A stretch of DNA of 64,000 bases, from positions 399,197-463,196 of the forward strand of contig NZ_JAPSLI010000001.1 of NCBI RefSeq assembly GCF_031180975.1. Direction: 5' to 3'. Position numbers and translations under genes: made by a program. The notes under the pieces were generated by a model, which saw only the letters and a list, made by a program, of their open reading frames with translations, was not told the origin of the DNA and searched no databases. Positions within the stretch are counted from its first letter, which is position 1; every line of letters begins with the position of its first letter. Of the stretch, positions 1 through 8,119 are shown one piece after another. Source of the stretch: Microbacterium sp. Its GTDB lineage: Bacteria; Actinomycetota; Actinomycetes; Actinomycetales; Microbacteriaceae.

Positions 1-431
1 CCGCCCAGCCAGGCTCCCTCGCCGCGCGCGGCCGTGTACAGCTCGCCGAGAGCGGGAGCGCACACGGCGCCCGCGATCCCCTGCCACCGTTCGTACACCG
101 GGTCGCCCGAGACGACGGCGATGCTCACGGAGTAGGTGGGCATGCCCGACGCGTAGTTGACGGTGCCGTCGATGGGGTCCACAACCCAGGTCAGGCCGCT
201 GTCGGACGCGGCCGAGCCGGACTCCTCGCCGAGGAACCCGTCACCCGGACGCTCGCGCTGCAGCCGTCCGCGGATGAGGTCTTCGACCTCACGGTCGGCC
301 TCGGTGACGATGTCGGCGAGCGTGGACTTGGTCGCCGCCAGCGAGACGCCTTCCGAGCGACGACGCAGCGCCAACTCGCCGGCTTCGCGGGCGATGTCCG
401 CGGCGAGATCGCGGAGCTCTGCCGGGTTCAT
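1..431 (-). CDS. Inositol monophosphatase family protein (C-terminus cut by window edge)
   Basis: About 143 N-terminal residues are visible and the gene runs off the window. They hold the metal-binding signatures of the Mg-dependent inositol monophosphatase/FBPase superfamily: GEES near residue 69 and WVVDPIDGTVNYASGMP near 82-98. The family hydrolyses inositol phosphates or related sugar phosphates (histidinol phosphate, 3'-phosphoadenosine phosphate); the substrate cannot be told here. The ATG overlaps the stop of the upstream membrane-protein gene by four bases (ATGA), so the two are probably translated together. Confidence 0.9.
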   Translation of the reverse strand, partial: MNPAELRDLAADIAREAGELALRRRSEGVSLAATKSTLADIVTEADREVEDLIRGRLQRERPGDGFLGEESGSAASDSGLTWVVDPIDGTVNYASGMPTYSVSIAVVSGDPVYERWQGIAGAVCAPALGELYTAARGEGAWLG

Positions 432-1435
432 CGCTCCTCCCCCTGAGCACCCGGCGTGCCAGGCGCCGGCGGCGGGGGCGGGAAACCGTTCGGCGCGGGC
501 AGGTGGGGAGGCTGGGCGTTCCGCGCCTGCTGCAGCTGCGGCGGGATGCCGTCGACCGGCGGCACGGGTGCCTGCCCCGGCGTCCGCGCACCCTGCGGCG
601 CCGGCGCGAGTGCGGGGAAGCTCTGGGCTTGCGGCTGCTGCTCGTAGGTCGGGCGACCCGTGTAGTAGGCGTTCCAGTCCGGGCTGCCGTCGGGCATGAC
701 CGGCAGTGGGGTGCGACCGTCGGCGTACGTCGGCCACGCGGCGACCGGCTGCGGAGCGGGCTGCATGCCGACCCCGAACGGCCGCACTGCGGCATCCGGC
801 TTGGGCGGGCGCGGAGCGAACAGCGCGTTCAGCAGCGGCACGAGCGTCGTGCCCACCGCCACGAGGATCGTGATGGCGACGGTGATGCGCCAGTACAGCT
901 CTCCGTACGTGAACAGCTCAGGGAAGGTGAGGTAGAACACCAGCATCCCGACCAGCACCGCCAGCAGCGCGAACGTCGTGATGACGATGACGCGGGTGAA
1001 CGTGGTGACGTGGCGGCTCGCCGCCTTGACGTACAACCGCACGTGCAGCAGTGCCAGCTGCAGGATGATCACGATCAGCAGCAGCTGGAAGAACCGCTCC
1101 GAACCCCAGCCGAAGTACTCGTCGTCCTGCGGCAGCCAGATCTTCACCGCGCCGGCGAGGAGGGCGATGATCCACGTCACCATGCTCGCCAGGGCCAGCC
1201 AGTCGGGGCGGCGGGACGCCAGGCTCGCCTCGGCGAAGGCGATGCCGGCGAAGGCGGCCAGCAGCAGGATGGTGAGGAAGGCGCGGCCGATGAGTCCGTC
1301 CTGGTCGCCGATGAGCACCCAGACGACGCAGACCAGGGCTGCGGCGACGAGCGCACCGATCGCGATCCAGAGCGCTCCGCGAAGAAGCAGGGACATGTTC
1401 GGCCGGGTCTCGGCCTGCTGCGGGACGTCAGACAT
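428..1435 (-). CDS. Six-helix membrane protein with proline-rich cytoplasmic tail
   Basis: 335 residues. Six hydrophobic segments lie in about the first 210 residues, followed by a roughly 125-residue tail rich in Pro, Gln and Ala with runs such as PPPPPAPGTPG. I recognise no enzymatic motif and would call it a hypothetical membrane protein. The start is supported by a GAGAGG ribosome-binding site. It overlaps the inositol-phosphatase gene by four bases, so the pair forms an operon. The tail looks disordered and could be an interaction surface, which is inference. Confidence 0.7.
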   Translation of the reverse strand: MSDVPQQAETRPNMSLLLRGALWIAIGALVAAALVCVVWVLIGDQDGLIGRAFLTILLLAAFAGIAFAEASLASRRPDWLALASMVTWIIALLAGAVKIWLPQDDEYFGWGSERFFQLLLIVIILQLALLHVRLYVKAASRHVTTFTRVIVITTFALLAVLVGMLVFYLTFPELFTYGELYWRITVAITILVAVGTTLVPLLNALFAPRPPKPDAAVRPFGVGMQPAPQPVAAWPTYADGRTPLPVMPDGSPDWNAYYTGRPTYEQQPQAQSFPALAPAPQGARTPGQAPVPPVDGIPPQLQQARNAQPPHLPAPNGFPPPPPAPGTPGAQGEER

Positions 1436-1509
1436 GGTGATCCTCTCGGCGTCGTCCTCTCATCCTGCCACGGAGGCCGGACGCGCCCCGGCCGGCCGCG
1501 AAGCCCGGC

Positions 1510-2307
1510 TCAGCGGCCGGTGCGAGCGGATGCGGCGGCGAACGCGGCGATGCGTGCCGCGGCATCCGGAGTGTCGAACGACGCCCCGATCGTGACGGCC
1601 TCCTCCTCGAGCTGCTCGGCGAATCCGCGCGCGGGCTGCGAGCGCACCAGACGCTTCGCCTGCCCGTACGCGGCGGCGGCGCCGGCCAGCCAGAAACGCG
1701 CAATCTGCTCGGCGCGGGCGCGGACGGCATCCGCTTCCGCCTCGGCGTCGTCGGCCTCGACGACCTCCGCGGCGAGACCCCACTCCTGCGCCTCGGATGC
1801 CGTCAGCAGCCGGTCCTGCAGCACGAGCTGCAGCGCGCGGCGCTCGCCGATCGCCCGGGCGAGCTGCGCCGAGACGGAGAGGTCGGGGGTGAGACCGATG
1901 TTCGCGTACAGGCTGCCGATCTGCGAGCGTCCGCCGACCACGGCGTAGTCGCTGCACATCAGAATGCCGAGCCCGCCGCCGGCCGTCGTTCCGTGCGCGG
2001 CGGCGACCACCGGGATCGCCGACGAGGTGAGCGCGAGGATGCCATCGTTGATCACGCGCGCGAACGCCGTCAGCTCGGCACCGGAGCCGGTGTTGGTCGC
2101 CATCTCTCGGACGTCTCCCCCGGCGCAGAACGCCCGCCCCCTCGCATCGATGAGGATCGCGCCGACATCGTCGCGCGACACCGCCTCGGTGGTGGCATCC
2201 CGCCACGCGTGGGCGACCTCGGCGTTGAACGCGTTGAGGCTCGCCGGCCGGTTGAGGGTGAGGCGCGCGAGGCCCTCGTCGACGGTGAACAGGACGGCGT
2301 CGCTCAT
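1510..2307 (-). CDS. Enoyl-CoA hydratase/isomerase (crotonase family)
   Basis: 265 residues, normal for a single-domain crotonase. The two oxyanion-hole segments are visible: GRAFCAGGDV near residue 54 and a glycine-rich AAHGTTAGGGLGI near 105. The catalytic-acid loop reads GLTPDLSVS, with Asp where many family members have Glu; this resembles the PaaG-type isomerase branch more than canonical hydratase. It probably hydrates or isomerises an acyl-CoA in fatty-acid or aromatic-acid breakdown; the substrate is unknown. An AAGGAGA ribosome-binding site precedes the ATG. It is unrelated to the menB crotonase at 44.5-45.4 kb. Confidence 0.85.
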   Translation of the reverse strand: MSDAVLFTVDEGLARLTLNRPASLNAFNAEVAHAWRDATTEAVSRDDVGAILIDARGRAFCAGGDVREMATNTGSGAELTAFARVINDGILALTSSAIPVVAAAHGTTAGGGLGILMCSDYAVVGGRSQIGSLYANIGLTPDLSVSAQLARAIGERRALQLVLQDRLLTASEAQEWGLAAEVVEADDAEAEADAVRARAEQIARFWLAGAAAAYGQAKRLVRSQPARGFAEQLEEEAVTIGASFDTPDAAARIAAFAAASARTGR

Positions 2308-2355
2308 GGCGTCTCCTTCGATGCACGGGTGCTGCTCGACCAGGGTATCCGCGGC

Positions 2356-2847
2356 TCAGACCTCGCCGAGCACGCGGGTGACGAACGCCTCCATCCGGCG
2401 GCGGGTGCCGTCCAGGCGCATGTCCGCCTGGCCCGGCGCGCGCACCTCGTTCGGTGCGAGCGGATGGGCGAGGCGGACGTTCTCGTGGCAGGACAGGTCC
2501 GCACAGATGTAGGTGCCCGCGCTGTCACCCCGGCGCCCCTTCTCCCCGCCGCGGCGGGCGGTGAACAGTGCCACCTGGTTGCCCGGCTGGAGCGTGTGGC
2601 AGATGTTGCACATGCCGGAGCGGGCGCGTCCCGGATCGGTCGAGCGGAGCAGGATGCCGAGCGCGCGGCCGTCGTGCTCGACGATCACGTACCCGCGGCG
2701 CGGAGAGCCTGGGTCACGCCAGGCGACGAAATCGAGGTAGTCCCAGTCGGCGACCAGAAGCGACACCGGCAGCTGCATCTGCCGGATCTCGTCCTCGTCG
2801 GCGTTCGCGATCGCTGCGCGGATCTCAACCTCGGTCAGAGCACGCAT
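2356..2847 (-). CDS. FBP-domain (elongation factor G-binding type) zinc-finger protein
   Basis: 163 residues matching the FBP C-terminal treble-clef family related to FusB/FusC. The zinc ligands are CNIC near residue 80 and CADLSC near 115, with conserved text DWDYLDFVAWRDP near residue 34 and the basic stretch ARRGGEKGRRGDS near 97. FusB proteins bind EF-G on the ribosome and can protect it from fusidic acid; whether this relative does so is not known. A TAGACT box lies six bases before the ATG (2854-2859), so the mRNA is probably leaderless. It is divergent from the DUF7882 gene, which has the same arrangement. Confidence 0.8.
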   Translation of the reverse strand: MRALTEVEIRAAIANADEDEIRQMQLPVSLLVADWDYLDFVAWRDPGSPRRGYVIVEHDGRALGILLRSTDPGRARSGMCNICHTLQPGNQVALFTARRGGEKGRRGDSAGTYICADLSCHENVRLAHPLAPNEVRAPGQADMRLDGTRRRMEAFVTRVLGEV

Positions 2848-2957
2848 CGCCCCAGTCTATGCACGTGCCAACGGGGGCGGACCTGGCATCGCGCGCCTGG
2901 CATCCGAGGCGAAATCGTTTCGTGACCGCGCGGGTGATTCGGGCGTATTGTGCGCTC

Positions 2958-3323
2958 ATGGGAAGAATCGAATACGACGGCGGCGGGTCCCACATCCCGA
3001 TCGAGGACCGGGCTCTCGCGCACCTCAAGGTCGTCGTCGCGACGAAGCTGCGGCGCAACGAGAGCTTCACCCTCTCCTGGAAGCACGGCGAGGGCGACGA
3101 GCCGGGGCGTTCCACGATCTGGCTGCACCCGTCGATTCCGATCCGTTTCGTGTTCGAGGAGAGCGATCCGCCCGAGCTCAACCGCAACTGGATCGAGCGC
3201 CTGATGCACTCCGCCAACTCCAGCGGCGGCATCACCCTGGTCGACGAGATCGAGGCGATGGACGAGAGCGCCGCCGCCGAAGAGACCGGCGCGGCCGAGT
3301 CGACCGGCGAAGGAGAGGCGTGA
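2958..3323 (+). CDS. DUF7882 family protein (paralogue 1)
   Basis: 121 residues of unknown function. The hallmark core is EDRALAHLKVVVATKLRRNE, then FTLSW and a STIWLHPSIPIRFVFEE segment. The last 20 residues are an acidic Glu/Ala tail. This family is common in Microbacteriaceae and has often been labelled ATP-dependent DNA ligase, although no ligase KxDG motif is present. A paralogue lies at 35800-36189. A TATTGT box six bases before the ATG (2946-2951) supports this start and a leaderless mRNA, and argues against the longer upstream frame. Confidence 0.75.
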   Translation: MGRIEYDGGGSHIPIEDRALAHLKVVVATKLRRNESFTLSWKHGEGDEPGRSTIWLHPSIPIRFVFEESDPPELNRNWIERLMHSANSSGGITLVDEIEAMDESAAAEETGAAESTGEGEA

Positions 3324-3351
3324 GGCCAGAACGAAGGCCGAGGACAGGGGC

Positions 3352-3792
3352 TCAGTTCTGGATGCTGTTCGTCTCCGCGCGTCGCAACGCTCGCAGCTGA
3401 TCCTGCGGAGGTCGGGACCGTCCAGGAAACGCGGTGAACCGGCACACCGCCGCGATGCCGGCGACCGTCGGCCGCACGAGTGCTCCTTCCCGCCGGACCA
3501 GCTTCATGTCGATGAGCAGTTCGATCCGCCGTTGCAGTCGGCTGGCGCGGAACGGACCGGCCAGCGGCCCCTCGGCGAGCAGCGCCTCGACGGTGAGCGG
3601 CTTGAGTCGGGCCAGTTCGTGATCGACGAGGACGAGCAGCACGTCGCGCAGCGAGCCCTGCAGTGCGACGCCGTAGTCCTCGCCGCGGCGCAGCTCGTCA
3701 TCGATGCTGAGGTCGAGCGCGGCTCGCCTGGTGAGCCGCGGCGGCTGGTGCGTCTCCCGGCCCGTGGGCGCACTCGTCTCGCAGTCGGTCAT
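3352..3792 (-). CDS. Hypothetical protein, possible winged-helix
   Basis: 146 residues, no family recognised. The middle is helical and amphipathic (GSLRDVLLVLVDHELARLKP). A segment around residues 80-110 (SRLQRRIELLIDMKLVRREG) resembles the recognition helix plus wing of a winged-helix domain. The N-terminus is polar. The start chosen is the ATG after which the frame becomes protein-like; the frame stays open further upstream but with shadow composition. It lies between the DUF7882 gene and the endonuclease pseudogene. The DNA-binding idea is a guess. Confidence 0.5.
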   Translation of the reverse strand: MTDCETSAPTGRETHQPPRLTRRAALDLSIDDELRRGEDYGVALQGSLRDVLLVLVDHELARLKPLTVEALLAEGPLAGPFRASRLQRRIELLIDMKLVRREGALVRPTVAGIAAVCRFTAFPGRSRPPQDQLRALRRAETNSIQN

Positions 3793-3843
3793 GACTGTGA
3801 GACGCGGAAGAGCCCGAATCATTACGCGAAAGGTTTGCGTTGC

Positions 3844-3870
3844 TGGGTCCCTGAGCTCGCCGAAGGGCCC
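3844..3870. repeat. 27-bp interspersed palindromic repeat, copy 1
   Basis: A 27-base element beginning TGGGTCCCTGAGC and ending CGAAGGGCCC. Its reverse complement at 17782-17808 differs by one base, and a diverged copy lies inside ccdA at 58661-58687. GGGTCCC and GGGCCC ends give it partial dyad symmetry. It lies in the 159-bp divergent gap between the hypothetical gene at 3352-3792 and the endonuclease pseudogene. Confidence 0.8.
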
Positions 3871-3951
3871 CAGGAGGGCACCGCCGATTCCCCCGGTGAT
3901 CAGCCGATCCCGCCCCCGACCAATGTCGGTGGCCCCGTGTTCAATGGAGGT

Positions 3952-5404
3952 ATGGAAAGCAGTGCCGCAATCCTCGATCGGGTCGTCGCAGACCTCGATC
4001 GGGTGCTCGCATCGGCTCGGTCGGGGGCGCTCGGCACGGCATCCGATATCGAGAAGATGGACCTGCTGCGGACCGCAGGCGACGTGCTGCGGCGAGTGGA
4101 GGCGCTGATCGTCGAGACGGTCGCGAACGTCGACGGGCGTCCCGCCGGCGGCGGGGTGCAGACCTTCCCCGCCCGGTTCGGATGCCGGAACATGAACGAA
4201 CTGCTGCAACGGGTGCTGCGCACCGACGCGGCGGGCGCCAGCCGGGTCGTGAAAGCCGCCGCGGCCGTGCACCGCGACACCGATCTCACCTCGGGAGACC
4301 CGCTGCCGCCGCTGGGCCGCGATGCGGGCGGCGCTGCTGGACGGCGTGGTGGGCATCGCCGGGCTGCTGGCGGCGACGACCCCGCTGGATCAGGCCGGCG
4401 GCCGGATCGAATGCGAGCAGCGACTGAAGGCCGACGATCTGCTCGCTGATCTGGCACGCGGCCTCCCCGAAGCGGCGGCCGGCTCCGATGACGCGGCCAT
4501 GCCCGCACCGCCGGCGACACCGGAGGATCTCAAGCAGTACGCGCACGTGCTGCGGACCTACCTCGACCCCGACGGCGCCGAACCCAGCGAGTCACGGGCG
4601 ATGCGGCAGCGGTACCTGTCCATCGGCCGATTGCGCGACGGGGTGTACCCGATCCGCGGTAACCTGCTGCCCGAAACCCTGGCGCAGCTGCAGATGATCT
4701 TCGACGCGCAGCTCAACCCGTAGACCGATGGCCCTCCCCCACCGGCCGGCGTGGCGTTCACCGACGCCGACGAGCCGGACGGTGACGAGGACCCGTTCAA
4801 CTCCGATCCGCGCAACGTGATCGACGGGCGCACCCGCGGCCAGAAGCAGCACGATGCCCTCGCTTTCGCTCTCGGCATCGCCGCCCGTCACCACGACATG
4901 CCCACGCTCGGCGGGGCAGCGGCCACCCTCGTCGTGCACGCCGACATCACGGCGCTGGCCTCCGGCGAGGGATGGGCCGAGATCGCCGGAGTGGAAGAAC
5001 CCGTGCCGATCGCGGTGGCGACGCACACCGCGTGCACCGGGGCGATACAGCGGGTGATCACCGACGAGGGCCGCATCGTCGGGATCACCGTCACCGACCG
5101 GGTCTTCAACGCCCATCAGCGGCGGGCGATCGCCCTGCGTGACAAGGAATGCCTGATCCCCGGATGCCACGTGCCGGCGACCTGGTGTGAAATTCACCAC
5201 GTGATCGAGCATTCCCGGGGCGGGCCGACCTGCACCGACAACGGTGTTCCGCTCTGCTGGTACCACCACCGCACCATCGACACGAACGGCTGGGAGATCC
5301 GCGTCGTCGACGGGCTGCCCCAGATCCGCGGCCTCGCCTGGTGGGACCCCCTGCAACGATGGCGCACTCCGCGCCCGACCCTCGAGGGACTCGTCCTGGC
5401 CTGA
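3952..5404 (+). pseudogene. HNH endonuclease signature/DUF222 protein, broken by a frameshift and a stop
   Basis: The conceptual product is a REP13E12-type protein: N-terminal DUF222 helical region (MESSAAILDRVVADLDRVLA), then a C-terminal HNH nuclease with CLIPGCHVPATWCEIHHV and DNGVPLCWYHH. Two lesions break it. Near 4306-4312 the frame shifts by +1, most simply one extra C in CCGCCGC, after which it reads RWAAMRAALLDGVVGIAGLL. At 4721-4723 a TAG interrupts the frame after DAQLNP; the following bases continue the same protein and AAG to TAG would explain it. Coding sense is intact on both sides, so inactivation looks recent. The family is widespread and variable in Actinobacteria; its role is unclear. 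The start is uncertain. Confidence 0.85.
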
Positions 5405-5443
5405 CCGCGGACTGCGAGCCCGATGGCGCAGTCGTTCGCGTGC

Positions 5444-5540
5444 CCCGGCGCGTGTCCCTTCGCTCGGACTTGTGCGCTTCCCTCGGATCGAAAGCGCGGA
5501 TGCCGTCCGCGCGAACCGCACATCGCCGAGCCAAGATCCG
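5444..5540 (+). repeat. Direct repeat flanking the sugar-utilisation island, copy A
   Basis: About 97 bases starting CCCGGCGCGTGTCCCTTCGC, nearly identical and in the same orientation as 16501-16580. Copy A carries about 13 extra bases (TCGAAAGCGCGGA) in the middle; otherwise there are only a few differences over the first 70 bases. It fills most of the 173-bp gap between the endonuclease pseudogene and the GH32 gene. The pair brackets the whole 5.6-16.4 kb gene cluster. Confidence 0.8.
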
Positions 5541-5577
5541 GCGCTCGGAGCCAAGAGCTCGCTGTGCCGGCGAGAGA

Positions 5578-7116
5578 TCAGCGTGGCGTCGTCGAACCGG
5601 CGAACGCATCGCCCGTGGCGCGCGGTACTCCTGCCGCCGGGACCTCGGCGACAGCGATCCGTTCTACTCGAACCGTGCCGCCTACTCCCTCGATCGACAG
5701 GATCCGTCCACCCTGAGGGGCGATCAGATCCGTGAGCACACGAGTGCCCCCTTCAGCGAACACCTCGACCGAGGCGCGGTCTACCCACACCTCCAGGTCG
5801 ACCGTTCGACCTCCGGCGTACGGCATGACCTCGGCGCTGCCGAAGAGAGCGTGGACGCCCTCAGCCCCGGACCGGCGATCCAGGGTCAGCGACTGCGCCG
5901 CGCGGTCGAGCGTGAGCACCACCCCGCCGTCACCGGCGTTGTCGGCGTGCATCCGCAGCGCAAAACCGTCGGCATCCAGCACATCCACACGCAAGGAGAT
6001 GCGCCCGGCAGTAGGGGTCGCGCCGAGCCCGGTCGACGAGCCCACCAGCACGTCCGACGCGACGACGCGCTCATCTTGCACAGGTGCGATCGGGCGCTGC
6101 CGCAGCCGCAATCTGCCATCGACCGTGGTGAGAGAGAGACGTCGCGGAAGCGTCATCATCGCGCTCTGAAGCGGCCCGTCGGTGTAGGGCAGTCGGTGCG
6201 CGTAATCCCAGTTGGACATCCAGGCGATGAGCGTCCGCTCATCCGGTGCGAGCCCGTCGAACGTGACACCCGCGTAGCAGTCACGCCCGTAGTCCAGCCA
6301 GGCCACCTGCTCGCCCGTCGCACCGTCATCCGGGGTGAAGGTCACGCCGTCGAAATGCCCGATCACATACTGGGTACCGGAGCCGCCCGCGACACCGCCG
6401 GGATTGAGGCTGATCAGAAGCACCCAGCGCACATCCGACTCATCGCCGTCGACAGCGAGCGGGAAGAGGTCGGGGCACTCCCACACACCGTCCACCGCTC
6501 GCGCCGGGCCGAATGCCGACAGGAAACTCCATGTGATGAGGTCGTCCGAGCGGTGCAGCAGAACCTGACGGTCGACCGCCTCCACCGCCACCATCACCCA
6601 GTAGCCGCCATCCGCTCCTTCGTAGCGAAACACCTTGGGGTCCCGGAAGTCAGTGGTGCCGCGATCCAGCACGGGATTGCCCGAGTACTTCGTCCACGTC
6701 ATCCCGTCGTCAGTGCTGTACGCGAGTGCTTGCGCCTGGCGGCCCGGGTTGCTTGAGGCGAGCGTGTAGAAGGCGACGAGGGCGGGAGATTCGTCGGTTC
6801 CCAGACCGGAGGTGTTTCCGACGTCCAGGACGATGGAGCCGGAGAAGATCTGCCCGTCATCGTCGGCGGTGATGGCGACGGGGTGATGCTCCCAGGTGAC
6901 GAGATCCGCGCTCGACGCATGCCCCCAGCTGATGTGCGCGTGATCGGACCCGTACGGGTTGCACTGGTAGTAGAGGTGATGGCGCCCCTTGTGGAAGACG
7001 AGTCCGTTCGGATCGTTCATCCAGTTCCGCTCGGGAGCGAAATGCAGCAGCGGGCCGAGTTCAGAGTCGTGGATCACGCGTGGTTCCTTGAGCGTCGATT
7101 CGAGGGGGGATGTCAT
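5578..7116 (-). CDS. Glycoside hydrolase family 32 (sucrose/fructan hydrolase), cytoplasmic
   Basis: 512 residues from an internal ATG. All three GH32 signatures are present: WMNDPNG near residue 29 (nucleophile Asp), FRDPKVF, and ECPDLF (acid/base Glu). A beta-sandwich C-terminal domain (EVWVDRASVEVFAEGGTRVL) completes the family length. There is no signal peptide, so it should hydrolyse imported sucrose or fructo-oligosaccharides in the cytoplasm. The ATG overlaps, as ATGA, the stop of a sugar-permease remnant in another frame, and GGAG lies upstream, so this looks like the original start. The same frame continues upstream without a stop into the PfkB kinase, so the cell may also make a fused protein. 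Confidence 0.85.
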   Translation of the reverse strand: MTSPLESTLKEPRVIHDSELGPLLHFAPERNWMNDPNGLVFHKGRHHLYYQCNPYGSDHAHISWGHASSADLVTWEHHPVAITADDDGQIFSGSIVLDVGNTSGLGTDESPALVAFYTLASSNPGRQAQALAYSTDDGMTWTKYSGNPVLDRGTTDFRDPKVFRYEGADGGYWVMVAVEAVDRQVLLHRSDDLITWSFLSAFGPARAVDGVWECPDLFPLAVDGDESDVRWVLLISLNPGGVAGGSGTQYVIGHFDGVTFTPDDGATGEQVAWLDYGRDCYAGVTFDGLAPDERTLIAWMSNWDYAHRLPYTDGPLQSAMMTLPRRLSLTTVDGRLRLRQRPIAPVQDERVVASDVLVGSSTGLGATPTAGRISLRVDVLDADGFALRMHADNAGDGGVVLTLDRAAQSLTLDRRSGAEGVHALFGSAEVMPYAGGRTVDLEVWVDRASVEVFAEGGTRVLTDLIAPQGGRILSIEGVGGTVRVERIAVAEVPAAGVPRATGDAFAGSTTPR

Positions 7117-8088
7117 TTGCCCGCTCCGGCCGTCAGGCCTTCGCGGAGCGGCTTCTGGCCGAAGCTGCTCACCAGGGCGGGGATCATCGACAGCACGGCA
7201 CCGGCGAGACGTCGACTCCGGCGTGCGCAACAGGCCGCCTTCCGCGCGGCAAGTGGCGGCGGCGACGTCCATCGCCCGCCTCAGCACGACGGCCCAGTCG
7301 TGACCGGACGTCGGCCCTGCTTCCACCAGCGCGGCGGCGACAGCGGCGAGCGTGGCATCTCCCGCTCCGACGGTGTCGATCACGGGGCCGGGCAGGGCAG
7401 AGATCGGCGCCGTGACCGTTCCCGCGTCCGTCTCGATCACCGCGCCCTGGGCGCCGGCCGTCGCGAGGACCGCCGGCACTCCGAGCGCACGCAGGCGGCT
7501 CCGCAGACCGTCGAGATCGTCGTCGTAGAGCAGAGCGGCGTCGTCGGCGCCTACCTTCACGAGGGCCGCCCTCGGCGCCATCCGCTCGAAGCCCCGCACG
7601 AACGCCGCGCGATCGCTCAACATGCCCGACCGGGGGTTGGGATCGACGGCGACCCGGGTGTCGCCCAGGGCGTCGATCAGAGCGTCCACCTCGGCAACCC
7701 GATCAAACGGGAAGCAACTGATCGCGACGAGCGCCGCGCCGTCGATCGCCGCACGCGCCTCGTCTGAGTAGCGGATGCTGCGACCGCGGGCCGCCTCGTT
7801 GAAGACGTAGACCGGCTCGCCGTTCGCGGCGCGTTGCACGATCGCGCGCGAAGTCCCCGACGGCGCGTCGCTGGCGATCAACCTGACGTCGTAGGCGCTG
7901 AGGTGGTCCCGGATGCGCGCGCCCGCGTCGTCGTTCCCGACCATGGCGATCAGGGTCGTCCGCACACCCAGACGCCGCAGCCCGACCGCCACGTTCAGCG
8001 CCGCCCCGCCGACGAACTCCCGCACCCCGTGATCATCGTGGATCTCGTCGATGAGTGCGTCGCCGATGACCACCGCTTCGCCTGCCAT
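5578..8088 (-). CDS. PfkB family carbohydrate kinase fused in frame to GH32
   Basis: The open frame from the ATG at 8088 (GGAGGAA ribosome-binding site) encodes 836 residues. Residues 1-290 are a complete PfkB-type sugar kinase: VVIGDALIDEI at the N-terminus, GGAALNVAVGLRRLG, VDPNPRSGM, and the DTVGAGDATLAA anion-hole/catalytic-base motif. After LLRTPES it enters about 35 Arg/Pro-rich residues encoded over a permease relic, then continues into GH32 at Met325. The paralogue at 16824-17744 instead ends LLRTPESLVDAERGVFGS, so only about ten native kinase residues are missing. It probably phosphorylates fructose released by the GH32 enzymes. The fusion could be a true bifunctional protein, or the GH32 may be started separately at 7116. 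Confidence 0.75.
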   Translation of the reverse strand: MAGEAVVIGDALIDEIHDDHGVREFVGGAALNVAVGLRRLGVRTTLIAMVGNDDAGARIRDHLSAYDVRLIASDAPSGTSRAIVQRAANGEPVYVFNEAARGRSIRYSDEARAAIDGAALVAISCFPFDRVAEVDALIDALGDTRVAVDPNPRSGMLSDRAAFVRGFERMAPRAALVKVGADDAALLYDDDLDGLRSRLRALGVPAVLATAGAQGAVIETDAGTVTAPISALPGPVIDTVGAGDATLAAVAAALVEAGPTSGHDWAVVLRRAMDVAAATCRAEGGLLRTPESTSRRCRAVDDPRPGEQLRPEAAPRRPDGRSGQMTSPLESTLKEPRVIHDSELGPLLHFAPERNWMNDPNGLVFHKGRHHLYYQCNPYGSDHAHISWGHASSADLVTWEHHPVAITADDDGQIFSGSIVLDVGNTSGLGTDESPALVAFYTLASSNPGRQAQALAYSTDDGMTWTKYSGNPVLDRGTTDFRDPKVFRYEGADGGYWVMVAVEAVDRQVLLHRSDDLITWSFLSAFGPARAVDGVWECPDLFPLAVDGDESDVRWVLLISLNPGGVAGGSGTQYVIGHFDGVTFTPDDGATGEQVAWLDYGRDCYAGVTFDGLAPDERTLIAWMSNWDYAHRLPYTDGPLQSAMMTLPRRLSLTTVDGRLRLRQRPIAPVQDERVVASDVLVGSSTGLGATPTAGRISLRVDVLDADGFALRMHADNAGDGGVVLTLDRAAQSLTLDRRSGAEGVHALFGSAEVMPYAGGRTVDLEVWVDRASVEVFAEGGTRVLTDLIAPQGGRILSIEGVGGTVRVERIAVAEVPAAGVPRATGDAFAGSTTPR
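7113..7205 (-). pseudogene. Relic C-terminus of a MalG-type sugar ABC permease
   Basis: In the frame one base off from the kinase, these 31 codons read AGAVLSMIPALVSS then FGQKPLREGLTAGAGK and stop. That is the typical end of a carbohydrate (CUT1) ABC permease: last transmembrane helix, then an LxxGLTAGAxK tail. The stop overlaps the GH32 start as ATGA, a standard operon junction. No other part of a CUT1 transporter is in the window, so the upstream part was presumably deleted when the kinase gene became joined here. The kinase reads through the same bases in its own frame as a low-complexity linker. Confidence 0.7.
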
Positions 8089-8119
8089 CAGGGGTTCCTC
8101 CTCGCCGGCCACCTCGGCG

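Noticed and set aside
3952..5404. HNH gene as a homing endonuclease or intein
   Set aside because: It is a free-standing DUF222-HNH gene with no splicing motifs or host gene.
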